From NCBI GenBank assembly GCA_003133745.1, contig PKZD01000017.1, forward strand, positions 25,405-89,404: a stretch of 64,000 bases of DNA, written 5' to 3'. A model generated the notes under the pieces. That model did not search any database and was not told the DNA's origin. It saw nothing but the letters and a program-made list of their open reading frames with translations. Origin of the DNA: Candidatus Tyrphobacter aquilonaris (GTDB lineage: Bacteria; Vulcanimicrobiota; Vulcanimicrobiia; Vulcanimicrobiales; Vulcanimicrobiaceae). This document shows positions 10,461 through 20,008 of this stretch, one piece after another. Each line of letters opens with the position of its first letter. Position 1 is the first letter of the stretch. The translations under genes and the position numbers were made by a program.

Positions 10461-11368
10461 ATAGTTGCGATTTGATAAAGCGGACGATTCTCGTCGCCGG
10501 CGGCCTCTGCGTTGCGGTTACGCTCGCAGCCTGCAGCGTCGTCCCCGTCCAAAAGCCGGGAGCGCCGCTCGTGGCGAAGCCCAATCCGCTCGCCGCAGTG
10601 CCGCTCCGCGATGCGTCAAACGGCTGCGGCCCCGGCGCGCACGCGACGACGGCCTGGCGCTTCGGCGACACGTGGACGTATCGTGACGGGAACGGCGGGA
10701 GCCATGAGGTCGACTTCCGCGCCGCGTGCGACATCCACGACGCAGGATACGCAGGCGCCGTCGTGCGCGATCCGTTTGCGAGGAATCAACTGGTGGATTT
10801 CTGGAGTTGGAGTCGCGAGCAAGTCGACGACGAGTTCTTGCGAAACCTCCGCATCCTGTGCAACGCACAGTTGCGGACGGCGGGCGCCGCTCTTGCCACG
10901 TGCGATGGCAACAATCCGTGGACCGCTAAGGCGACGGCCACGCGCTTGCGCTCTCTCGTTGGAGCGATCGGCGGCTTCTTCTGGGACGAGCGTCCGTACT
11001 TGGCGGGCCGGTGGGAGGAGATGAATGATCGCGCGGCACCGCCGTGGATCCTTACGCAAACCTCCGGCGGATACGATGGGCTGCGGCACGTTACGATCGA
11101 CTATCGAGAAAATCGCGGCCGCGTGCGCCTCGCGGGGCACTTCCAAGGCACGCTCAAGACGTACATCGATCGCTGGGTCGTGGAAGGAACCGATTTCGAA
11201 ACGCAGGGGAGCCTCCGCGTCGCGTCCGCGATGACGCTCGTCTTTCCGAAGGACGCGCAGCAACGCTCGTTCTCCTGGACTAGGACGTCACGATTCGGCC
11301 GATCCGAGGGGACGATGGTACGAAGCAGCTTACTGGGCTACGGAGTGGGCGTCGCCACAAGCCGGTGA
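10457..11368 (+). CDS. Lipoprotein with phospholipase A2-like catalytic motif
   Basis: Lipobox LAAC; CDIHDAGY matches the PLA2 CxxHDxxY helix; TTG start overlaps the receptor stop. Confidence 0.65.
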   Translation: MNSCDLIKRTILVAGGLCVAVTLAACSVVPVQKPGAPLVAKPNPLAAVPLRDASNGCGPGAHATTAWRFGDTWTYRDGNGGSHEVDFRAACDIHDAGYAGAVVRDPFARNQLVDFWSWSREQVDDEFLRNLRILCNAQLRTAGAALATCDGNNPWTAKATATRLRSLVGAIGGFFWDERPYLAGRWEEMNDRAAPPWILTQTSGGYDGLRHVTIDYRENRGRVRLAGHFQGTLKTYIDRWVVEGTDFETQGSLRVASAMTLVFPKDAQQRSFSWTRTSRFGRSEGTMVRSSLLGYGVGVATSR

Positions 11369-13593
11369 CCGGCGTACTGCGGCCTCCTCGCTGCGCTCGA
11401 CGTCGTTGAGCCGGTCGAGTAAGGAAGCGAAAACGCATACACGCTCCCTGAGCCGTCGGCGATATATACGCCACTTGGAACAACGACGGGCGAGGCTTCG
11501 GGAAGCGAAGCGAGCGCGTACGACCATAGTTCGTTGCCCGTTGTGATGTTGAGCGCGCCAAGGGATGAATCCAAGTCCGTGAAAACGACGCCGTTGTCGA
11601 TCGCCGGATAGCCGACGAGCATCGAGGTCGTGGGATGCTGCCAAATGATCGTGCCGCTGGCATTGATGCCCGTGATGTTGGACGTGTATCCCGAGACAAT
11701 CTGAAACGGATGCGCGCGCCGAGCCTGGTTCGAAAGCATGCAAACCTCCGGCGCGCTGCGCCCGCCGGCGGACGTAACGCTCTGCGGACTCGGCGTCGGA
11801 TAAAGGCCGCCGCCGATCACCGTCGTTACTCCATCGGACGCCGGAGAAGGAAACTCACCGTAGCCGTAGTTGCTGTCGACCGTCGTTTGCTGCACGAGAT
11901 GTCCGGTCGCAGCATCGACCGTGTAGAGGATTCCGTTCTTGTTAAAGAAGGACGCGTTGCCGTTGGAGACGAGCACGCTCGATCCGGTGTCGTAGTCGAG
12001 CGACGAGTTGGGCTGAGCCACGATGCTCCAGAGCAGGTTCCCGTTGAGGTCGAGCGCTGCTGCTCCGTTCGCCGTCATGACGGGGGTCTGGCACGTGTTT
12101 CCGGTGCCGAATATCAACCGCGATCCATCGAAGGCGATTGCACCCCAAACGCTGCCGCCGCCGTTGGGAGTTGTCGTGGCGTTCACGTCCCACACCCACT
12201 CCGTCGCCCCGGTCAACTCGTTGAGCGCTTCGACGCCGCCGTTCAAACATTGCGGCGGATCGCCGCCCGCCGTGCCCACGTACACGCTGCCGTTTGTGAC
12301 CACCGGCGTCGAGCGCGTGAGGCCATCGACGGTCGTGCTCCAGACCACGGATCCGTCTTTTAGGCTGAGGGCCGACTCCGTCGAAGGCAGGTTCGTCGAA
12401 CCGGTCGCGAGACGATTGCCGACGAAGACGAGCCCCGCCGCCGGATCGATCGTTGGCGTTTGAATGGCCCCGCCGCTGATCTCGCGCGCCCAAAGCACGC
12501 TTCCATTCACGGCGGAGAGATCGTATACGACCGCGGGAAAACTGTAGGTCACAAGAATGACGTTGCCATCGTAGACCACCGGACTCGCGTAGACGCCTGT
12601 GTTACCGGGCAAATGAGCTTGCCATCGCAGCGCGAGACTGGAAACCGTCGATGTTGAGATTCCGGTCGATTGGACCTCGTCACCGGTTCTCATGAAATCG
12701 TGAGCGTACGTCGACCAGTCGTCGCTCGCGATATTCAGAAAGTTGACCGTTGCTTTTCCCGAGCATGCGGCGTTCGGCTGCGTGCAAACCGTTGGATCCA
12801 AAAAGCTCGCCTGCACGTTCAACTGTGTCGTGGAGGGAGTATTGCTTGTCGGAGGCGTGAGGATCACCGTGTTGGGAGCGTCCGTCGTCGGCTGGGTCAC
12901 GTTGAAGTTGCTGTTCGATGACGTGGCCGTCAGGGTAGGAGCACCGGCGCCGACGATCGCAGCACCGTTTGCTTCATAGGCCGTTACCGCGAAAGACTGG
13001 TTCGAGGAAGCGTACAGGTCATAACCGGATGACTGATTGCCTTGAATGCTCGTCAGCGAGGGCGGCCCCGTCACCGCTGCAATGGCAATAGAGAACGGAA
13101 CTCCGCTGAGGGTGAACGTGATTTGGTTCGCCACGTTGCTTTCGATGCTGAAGGGATACTGTTGGCCCTCGGAGAGAACGCTGCCCTGGCCGTTCTCGCC
13201 GCTGTACGTAGCGATGTCGGCGAGGTACGAACCGGCTTGAAGCGTCAGTTGAATGGTGCACGTCATCGTGGATTCCGTCGCGGTGCACCCCGGCGAGCCG
13301 GCAGTCAGGTTTGTCGTGGAGTCATAGACCTGTTGACCGTTCGTCGTCGCGTCGATGATGATGCCGATGGATTGCGCAGCCGGTGCGACGGATGCGGGCC
13401 TTCTTTCACGCGACTGAGTCTGCGCGTTTGGTATCGATATGCTGATCGTCGTCGTGCCGAGCTTCGACGTGATCGTGCCGCCGTTGGGCGCACCGGCCGG
13501 CGATGACCCTCCTTGGCACCCGATAACCGTCATCGACAACGCCGCAACGGCTATCGCCGGAAGTAGGCGCGCGTAGCGACGTATGGCCGGCAA
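11338..13593 (-). CDS. PQQ-like beta-propeller lipoprotein
   Basis: Lipobox VIGC; repeated LYTVDAATGHLV / LGALNITTGNELW units. Confidence 0.8.
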   Translation of the reverse strand: MPAIRRYARLLPAIAVAALSMTVIGCQGGSSPAGAPNGGTITSKLGTTTISISIPNAQTQSRERRPASVAPAAQSIGIIIDATTNGQQVYDSTTNLTAGSPGCTATESTMTCTIQLTLQAGSYLADIATYSGENGQGSVLSEGQQYPFSIESNVANQITFTLSGVPFSIAIAAVTGPPSLTSIQGNQSSGYDLYASSNQSFAVTAYEANGAAIVGAGAPTLTATSSNSNFNVTQPTTDAPNTVILTPPTSNTPSTTQLNVQASFLDPTVCTQPNAACSGKATVNFLNIASDDWSTYAHDFMRTGDEVQSTGISTSTVSSLALRWQAHLPGNTGVYASPVVYDGNVILVTYSFPAVVYDLSAVNGSVLWAREISGGAIQTPTIDPAAGLVFVGNRLATGSTNLPSTESALSLKDGSVVWSTTVDGLTRSTPVVTNGSVYVGTAGGDPPQCLNGGVEALNELTGATEWVWDVNATTTPNGGGSVWGAIAFDGSRLIFGTGNTCQTPVMTANGAAALDLNGNLLWSIVAQPNSSLDYDTGSSVLVSNGNASFFNKNGILYTVDAATGHLVQQTTVDSNYGYGEFPSPASDGVTTVIGGGLYPTPSPQSVTSAGGRSAPEVCMLSNQARRAHPFQIVSGYTSNITGINASGTIIWQHPTTSMLVGYPAIDNGVVFTDLDSSLGALNITTGNELWSYALASLPEASPVVVPSGVYIADGSGSVYAFSLPYSTGSTTSSAARRPQYAGHRLVATPTP

Positions 13594-13671
13594 TCTAGCT
13601 GTTCAACCTCCGAAAGCGGTTCCTACTCGCGGATGAAGCTTCCCCCCAGAAACGTTCGACGTTGCGCGGCG

Positions 13672-14145
13672 CTAGGAACGAGGAGGGAGCAACCCTGTCA
13701 CTTTGAAGGTGAACCAGGGCGGGAGTGCCATCTTCGCGCCAAGCTCCCGCCAGCGGTCGCGGTCGGAGCGTACGTCCGGGCCGCTGAGCGTGAGCGTTGC
13801 GTAGCGTTCGATCCCGGCGAACGTCGGCGTGCCGTAGACCGGGCTCACGTCGCCCGTCTTGCTGTAGATCACGCGCACCGTAACGGACCTCGTCTCCCCG
13901 CCGAAGTTCGGTGCCATCGTCGCGAGAACGCGTGACGCATCGCGCTCGAGAAGCGCGTTCGCATCGGCATCGCTCAGCCTGTTTTTCACGATCGAGGCGA
14001 CGACGGGGCTCGCATCCCACAATATCAGCGCATCCTCAGAGGCACGGGCGAGCACGGCATGCCCCGGTACGCTCTCGTCCGCGAAAACCGGCGCTGTGGA
14101 AATGCAGACTGTGAGAGCGGCGGCGAGAACGGCGATCGCTTTCAC
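13672..14145 (-). CDS. Small exported protein, paralogous to the 27962-28483 product
   Basis: Signal peptide; overlaps upstream gene by 4 bp; shared VTVRVIYSKTGDVSPVYGT...AGI...PP pattern with the other copy. Confidence 0.6.
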   Translation of the reverse strand: MKAIAVLAAALTVCISTAPVFADESVPGHAVLARASEDALILWDASPVVASIVKNRLSDADANALLERDASRVLATMAPNFGGETRSVTVRVIYSKTGDVSPVYGTPTFAGIERYATLTLSGPDVRSDRDRWRELGAKMALPPWFTFKVTGLLPPRS

Positions 14146-15761
14146 GGAATCAGCGGTCGCAGCGCGTTGACGATGGCGTTCGCGGTCACGATGCGGCCAT
14201 GTTCGGTAAGGTGGGCGTCCGCCGAGTAGATCTCCTCGTGGCGCGCCGAACGAATGTCGGCCATGTAGGCAGACCAGAGATCAATCCAATGGACGCCGGA
14301 TGCTGCGAGTGCGGCGTCCCAGGCGTCTTGCTGCGAACGGTCCGGCGGCGCCAGGGCATTCTCCTGAATCTTCGCCCATAGGTGTTCGGTCGGGCCGAGG
14401 AAATTCGGCATTGGGCGCTCGACGACGAACAGCAGAACGTGCTGGCGCTCGAGCGAATCACGCAGCGCGCGGAGCGACGCCGCCATGTGCCCCTTCCAGG
14501 CCGCGGGTCCTTCGTTCAGTAACACATCGCCGAGCGTTCCGTCGTCGACGTGCAGGATGACCGCGTCGAAAAGGGGCGCGGTCTCGTCGACGTAGGAGAT
14601 GATCGGCGCAAGCTGCGCGCCGGCCATCTGGACCGGCACGACTTCGGTTCTCGCGCCGAGGCCGTGCTCGATCATGTTCGCGATCGAATCCTGCCACGTG
14701 TTGCCCCACCACGTGAACGAGTTGCCGATTTCCAGCACGCGATACGCTGCTCCCCGTCGCGCCGGGGCAGCGTCAAAGATCGGATCGATGACGTCGCGCG
14801 CGTCGAATCCATCAAGGCGCTCGACTTGCCGCGTCGCCGCGCTCGTGAATACGATCTCGCCGCCGGGCAACGCGGCGATGCCGAGCGGCTCCGCTACATC
14901 GGCGAGGATCGCCTCATTCCTCGTGTTGAGATTCATGTAGCGGATCGTTCCTGTCCGCGGATCGGTATAGACGATCGAGTCCGGCCCGATCCGCGCGAGT
15001 TCGTAGGGCTGTCCGATCGGCTGATTTTCTTGGACCGGCACGCCCGACGTCGCATCGGATGAGATGCGGATCCAGACGCCGTCCTGCTGCTGCACCATGA
15101 TGCCATGGTCGTCGGAGACCACGATCATGAAAGGGTGTTCGAAGATGACGACGCCGTATGGATGGAGCACCGGAAAGGCGACCGACGGCTCGGAGGCGCC
15201 GGTCACGGTGCCGTTCGGCGCGATCTTGAGGAGGCCGAGTTCGGAATCGGCGACGTAGAGGTTCCCGTCATCGTCAAATGCGAGGCCCCGAGGGAGCCCG
15301 AGTGCGGGAACAAACGTCGTTACGACTCCTGCGTTGCTGATCCGCCGAATGCTGTGGTTCACCGTATCGGCGACGTAGACGAATCCGTCGCGACCGACCG
15401 CGATCCCCGACGGCGTATTGAACTGCGCGGATGCGGCAGGGCCGTCGCGGTTTCCCGGCGTCCCCCACAACCCCGCATCCTGCAGAAGCGACGAGCCCGC
15501 GAGCGTTCGAACGACGCCGCCGGGCGACACCACGCGAATGCGCTGGGCGCCGGCATCGGCGACGTACAGATTGCCGTGCGCGTCGGCCGCGAGCGCCGCG
15601 GGCATCACGAACGTCGCGGTCGTCGCGGGTCCGTCCGCCGCGCCGCTCCGTCCGGAACCGGCAACGACGGATATCTTCACGCCCCGCACGGCGTGCGAAT
15701 CTGCCGCGGCGCTTGCCGCGAGAAGGAGTGCGCCGACGGCGATTATGCGGAGCAGCAACAA
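14142..15761 (-). CDS. NHL-repeat propeller fused to SGNH-hydrolase-like domain, exported
   Basis: NHL repeats (GNLYVADAGAQRIRVV); SGNH block I LEIGNSFTWWG and C-terminal SADAHLTEHG. Confidence 0.75.
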   Translation of the reverse strand: MLLLRIIAVGALLLAASAAADSHAVRGVKISVVAGSGRSGAADGPATTATFVMPAALAADAHGNLYVADAGAQRIRVVSPGGVVRTLAGSSLLQDAGLWGTPGNRDGPAASAQFNTPSGIAVGRDGFVYVADTVNHSIRRISNAGVVTTFVPALGLPRGLAFDDDGNLYVADSELGLLKIAPNGTVTGASEPSVAFPVLHPYGVVIFEHPFMIVVSDDHGIMVQQQDGVWIRISSDATSGVPVQENQPIGQPYELARIGPDSIVYTDPRTGTIRYMNLNTRNEAILADVAEPLGIAALPGGEIVFTSAATRQVERLDGFDARDVIDPIFDAAPARRGAAYRVLEIGNSFTWWGNTWQDSIANMIEHGLGARTEVVPVQMAGAQLAPIISYVDETAPLFDAVILHVDDGTLGDVLLNEGPAAWKGHMAASLRALRDSLERQHVLLFVVERPMPNFLGPTEHLWAKIQENALAPPDRSQQDAWDAALAASGVHWIDLWSAYMADIRSARHEEIYSADAHLTEHGRIVTANAIVNALRPLIP

Positions 15762-15776
15762 GTCTCGTACATTCTC

Positions 15777-17597
15777 TTAGTAGAGGGGCGTCGCCTCGAG
15801 CGAGCGTGCGATCACGTTCGCGAGCAACGCTCGACCGGCTGCGCTGAAATGCGCATCGGCGGTGCCCCAGAGCGCCGCGTGGTCCGGTGCAGACTCCGCC
15901 GCTTCGAACGCCGGCCATGCGTCGATCGTTCGGACCCCCGACGACAGCACGGCATTGCGCACCGCTTCACCGGCATCGCCTTGGGGCGTGATCGTAGTCT
16001 GCAGGCGTGTCTGTTCCCATGCAAATTCGGTGAGTGAAATCTCAAACGGAAGGGGCTGCTCCACGACGGCCAGCTTGACGCCCCGCGCAGCGAGACGCGC
16101 GTCGAGCTCGCGCAAACCCTGCACGAACGGCCCTCGCCACGCCGCGACGTTCGCGACGACGTCGTGCAGATCCGTATATCCGTATTCGCCGATGACGCTC
16201 GTCGTGTTGATATAGAGGAGTGCGCCTTTGATCGCATGCGCGTCGGCCAGCGTTTCCAACAGGCTGCCGAGCGCCGCGAGCGTCGGAGCGCCGGGCGCGG
16301 TCACGGCGACGATCCGCAGATCCGGCCGGCGTAAACGAAGCCGGCGCTCGAGAATGCCCTGCACTGAATCATCCCACGTCGTCGTCGACCATGTCGCGGA
16401 GGTTCCGATCAGCGCGATCCCGGTTCCGGCGCCGTCGAGCGGCAGCGGATCGACGCCGGCGATCACCGGTTCTCGCCCCGGTCCCGGATCGAGCACCGTT
16501 CGAACGCGGCGGTTCGCCCCGTCCGCGACGACGAGGCTTCCGTCGGGCGCGAGCGCGATTCCAAACGGCGCATCGAAACGTGCCGCGCTCCCGACGCCAT
16601 CCGCGAACGCACCGGTATCGCCTGCGCCGTCCTCCACGGACGCTCCGGCGACGACACGATCCGAGCGAAACTCGACGTTCAGCAAACGGATCGTGTTCGT
16701 TCGGATATCCGAGTAGAACACGTGCGCGTCATCGAGCGCAGCGAGAGCATACGGGAAGCCAAGCGGCTGCAATCCTTGCGTCGGGGCGGCGTTCGCGTCG
16801 TTCGCCGTCGCCGGAGCCCCTGACGTGGTGTCTGCGAAGAAACGCCGGCGCGTTCCGTCCTGGCGCAACACGAGCAAGCCTTTCGTGTCCGCGACGTAGA
16901 TGGTTTCGGCATCTCCGCGAACGCCCACGGCCACGCCGTACACGTGGTCCGTCGGCGTTTCGCCAAGCGCAATGGTCGTCACGACGCCGCTGCGCGAGAT
17001 GCGGCGTAATCCCGCCAGCATGTCGGCCACCAAGAGGCTTCCATCGCGATCGATTGCCAACTCTACGGGACGTTGGAAGCGCGCGAGCAACCGCGGGCCG
17101 TCGGCATCGCCGCTCTGCATCGGCATGCCGGCGTATGTGCTGACGATCCCGCCTGCGATGCGGCGGATCACGTGGTTGTTCGCGTCGGCAACGAACACCG
17201 TGCCGTCGGCGGCGACCGCGACGCCGAGCGGCAAATCGAAACGCGCCTCGTCGGCGGGACCGTCGGCGAAACCAGGCGCGCGATTTCCGCCGGCGATCGT
17301 CCGCACCATCCCGTGCTCGATGACACAGACCCGATTCGCGCCCGCGTCGGCGACGAATATCCGCCCGCCGGAAGCGACCGCGACTCCGGCCGGCATGACG
17401 AAGGATGCGCTCGCGGCGGCGCCGTCAGATGTTCCCGATAGGCCGCTTCCTGCCAATGTTGCTACCCGTGGTTCTCCGAACGCCGGCAGCGCGACGATGC
17501 CGACGAACACGGCACAGCACGCGCTTGCGAGCACCCATGGGAAACGGCGCGCAATCGTCGTGTGCATCGTCGTGCTACTAGGACGCCGCTCCGGCAA
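15777..17597 (-). CDS. NHL-repeat propeller fused to SGNH-hydrolase-like domain, exported
   Basis: NHL repeats (GRIFVADAGANRVCVI); SGNH block I LIGTSATWSTTTW and C-terminal TADAHFSAAG. Confidence 0.75.
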   Translation of the reverse strand: MPERRPSSTTMHTTIARRFPWVLASACCAVFVGIVALPAFGEPRVATLAGSGLSGTSDGAAASASFVMPAGVAVASGGRIFVADAGANRVCVIEHGMVRTIAGGNRAPGFADGPADEARFDLPLGVAVAADGTVFVADANNHVIRRIAGGIVSTYAGMPMQSGDADGPRLLARFQRPVELAIDRDGSLLVADMLAGLRRISRSGVVTTIALGETPTDHVYGVAVGVRGDAETIYVADTKGLLVLRQDGTRRRFFADTTSGAPATANDANAAPTQGLQPLGFPYALAALDDAHVFYSDIRTNTIRLLNVEFRSDRVVAGASVEDGAGDTGAFADGVGSAARFDAPFGIALAPDGSLVVADGANRRVRTVLDPGPGREPVIAGVDPLPLDGAGTGIALIGTSATWSTTTWDDSVQGILERRLRLRRPDLRIVAVTAPGAPTLAALGSLLETLADAHAIKGALLYINTTSVIGEYGYTDLHDVVANVAAWRGPFVQGLRELDARLAARGVKLAVVEQPLPFEISLTEFAWEQTRLQTTITPQGDAGEAVRNAVLSSGVRTIDAWPAFEAAESAPDHAALWGTADAHFSAAGRALLANVIARSLEATPLY

Positions 17598-17615
17598 AGT
17601 CCGCTTGCGGCGGCC

Positions 17616-18515
17616 TTATCTTGCGGTGAGGATGCAGGCGTAGTTGATTGGGGTGCGCGGCTCCTCGGGTCCCTTCCCGTCGCGCACGTTGAGCACGATC
17701 TCCGACTCGATGCGGAAGCGTGTCTCGAGCATGTCGCGAACCTCCTGCGCCGATATGTAGAGGTAGATATGGTCGATGTTCGCGGCCCAGACGGCGGTCG
17801 TGAGGAAGATCGTGCCGCCCGGCGCGAGCAGACGGCTTAGCGTCTCGAGCAGCTCGACCGGCTTCTCGAGATGTTCCAGCAACTCGCCGCAGATGATGCG
17901 GTCGAACTTGCGGTCTTCGGGGAGCGCGAACACGTCTTTCTTGTCGATCATGGGCGCCCCGCCGGCGTTGATCCGTGCAATCGCGCGGCCGAACGCGACC
18001 GCGCTCTCGCTGATGTCGATCCCTTCGGTCGTCCAACCGGGATTGCGGCGCGCGAACTCCGAGATGAAGATGCCGGTTCCCGCCGGCGCTTCCAGCAGTG
18101 TCCCCGTTGCCGATGCCGTGTCGCAGAACTCGCGGTGGAAGTAATCGAGGATCTTCGTGTGGTTCACCCAGAACGCGGTCGAGAGAAAGAGGCCGTTGAG
18201 GTACCGGCGGTCCATGACCTCAGGGTTGTCGTACACGATCGCCCGCACTTCGTCGTAGCTCGAGTACGCGTAGTGTCCGGACTTGTCGAGATCGATCTGC
18301 AGGCGCACGAACTCTTCGGAGAGCGCGATGAAGTCGCGCAGGGCGGCGCGAAACGCGTCGGAATCGCCGCCGCACTTCTCGAACATCAGCCGGCAGATCC
18401 TCTCGCCGATCGCGCGGTCGTAGTCGGCCGCGCGCACGCGTTCGGGGATCGCGGCCGTCGCCCAGCTCTCGGCCAGCATGGTCAGCGCCGATGCAAACAG
18501 CTCCGCGTCAGTCAT
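17616..18515 (-). CDS. Class I SAM-dependent methyltransferase
   Basis: LLEAPAGTGIFISEFARR, GIDISESAVAFGRA, FDRIICGELLEHLEKP. Confidence 0.8.
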   Translation of the reverse strand: MTDAELFASALTMLAESWATAAIPERVRAADYDRAIGERICRLMFEKCGGDSDAFRAALRDFIALSEEFVRLQIDLDKSGHYAYSSYDEVRAIVYDNPEVMDRRYLNGLFLSTAFWVNHTKILDYFHREFCDTASATGTLLEAPAGTGIFISEFARRNPGWTTEGIDISESAVAFGRAIARINAGGAPMIDKKDVFALPEDRKFDRIICGELLEHLEKPVELLETLSRLLAPGGTIFLTTAVWAANIDHIYLYISAQEVRDMLETRFRIESEIVLNVRDGKGPEEPRTPINYACILTAR

Positions 18516-18608
18516 CGTCGATGCTTCTTCGCACCTCTGCCGCGCAGGTCATCCGGCGCATCGCGACAGCCAGGGAGGCCGCAGGAAGGCGCGGTATAGG
18601 TCGGCGCG

Positions 18609-18998
18609 ATGCATTTTCACCACGTCGGCGTTGCGTGTGGCGATCTGGACGTCGACGAGCGCGCGTTCGCCGCGCTCGGCTACGCCCGCGAAAGGGACGA
18701 GTGCGTCGATCCCATCCAGAACGTGCGCGCGCGCTTCCTCGTCGGTCCGGGTCCGCGCGTCGAGCTCGTCTGCGATCTCGAGCCCGGCGGGCTCGTCTCC
18801 GATCTCGTCAAGCGCGGGGTGAAGGTGTATCACTTCGCCTACGAAGTCGACGATCTCGACGACGCGGAGCGACGGCTCTCGGAGTCAGGCGGGAAGCAGG
18901 TCGTCGCGCGGGCGCCCGGCGCCGCTTTCGGGATGCGGATGCTCTGCTTCTACGCGCTTCCCAACATGGTGCTGATCGAGCTTATCTCGCGGACATAG
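18609..18998 (+). CDS. VOC-family protein (methylmalonyl-CoA epimerase/glyoxalase-like)
   Basis: MHFHHVGVACGDLD start; YHFAYEVDDLDDAERRL; LPNMVLIELIS end. Confidence 0.75.
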   Translation: MHFHHVGVACGDLDVDERAFAALGYARERDECVDPIQNVRARFLVGPGPRVELVCDLEPGGLVSDLVKRGVKVYHFAYEVDDLDDAERRLSESGGKQVVARAPGAAFGMRMLCFYALPNMVLIELISRT

Positions 18999-20004
18999 GC
19001 GCGCCGGGCAGCGCGACCGGCCCGGCGGCGGCTCCGAGCGTTGCCGCGAGCATCGCCGCGAGCCGACGCTGCCCGTCCGCGCGCAAGTGCGCGTTATCGA
19101 AGAAATACTCGCCGGGGAACGCGCGGTCCCAGTCGACCACGCGCGCGCCGTGGCTGCGGGCCAGGCGCGCGAGGTAGTCGACGTTGGCGCGGTACTGCGG
19201 CGCGTCGATATAGTCGTGCATCAGCGCATGGTTGGTCGGCGTCATGAAAGCGAGCACGGAGATTCCAGCCGCACGCAGCGTGTCGAGCGTACGTTCGAGG
19301 TATCGCACACCGACATTGCCCTCGGTCAGCGGTGAGAGGTCATAGGTTCCTTCCAAAATATCCGCAGTCGGATGCGGGACGACGACGGTATCGACGTCAC
19401 CGTAGAGCGTCGCGCGTATGTCGGCGCGCATTGCGTAGACGAGCGAGAGCGAGTCGAGATCGCGGTCGACGCGTGCGCGCAGGCCGTCGTCGCTCGGGAC
19501 GCCGCGCAGCATCGCTCGATCTTCGGCGCTCAGCAGTGGTGCGGCGAGCCCCGCGATCCCCGGATCCAGCGTTTGGTACGTATCGTCCGCGGCGTTGAAG
19601 GCCTTTTGGTTGATCTCGATCACGACGAGGCGCGGCCGGATCCCTTGCGCGACGAGGAGCTTTGCCAACACGTAGTAGTTCGGCGGGCTCCCCGCTTTGA
19701 GCGCGAAGTTCGCACACGCGCAGCCGTGCGACTCGAGGAGCGAGACGGCGTTGGCAGCCGGCGGCAGGCGATAGCCCCACACGACCGAGTCGCCGAGAAA
19801 GATCGTCTGCGGCGGGCGCTCGCGCACGTATGCGAGCTCGCGCTGCAAGTACGTCGGCGAGAAGTCGCTATCGAAGCGCAGCAGATGCGGGAACCAGCGC
19901 GCGAGCGAGGCGTTCTCCGCGGCGACGGTCGACACGATCGCCAAGAGCGCGACGAGCGTCGGCGCGATCCAGCGCGACGCGCGTGCCGCAAATGACCATC
20001 TCAT
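18982..20004 (-). CDS. Membrane-anchored SGNH-like protein (module A)
   Basis: N-terminal TM; IFLGDSVVWGY block I; FFDNAHLRADGQRRLA C-terminal D-x-x-H-type motif. Confidence 0.78.
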   Translation of the reverse strand: MRWSFAARASRWIAPTLVALLAIVSTVAAENASLARWFPHLLRFDSDFSPTYLQRELAYVRERPPQTIFLGDSVVWGYRLPPAANAVSLLESHGCACANFALKAGSPPNYYVLAKLLVAQGIRPRLVVIEINQKAFNAADDTYQTLDPGIAGLAAPLLSAEDRAMLRGVPSDDGLRARVDRDLDSLSLVYAMRADIRATLYGDVDTVVVPHPTADILEGTYDLSPLTEGNVGVRYLERTLDTLRAAGISVLAFMTPTNHALMHDYIDAPQYRANVDYLARLARSHGARVVDWDRAFPGEYFFDNAHLRADGQRRLAAMLAATLGAAAGPVALPGAPMSAR

Positions 20005-20008
20005 CGCG

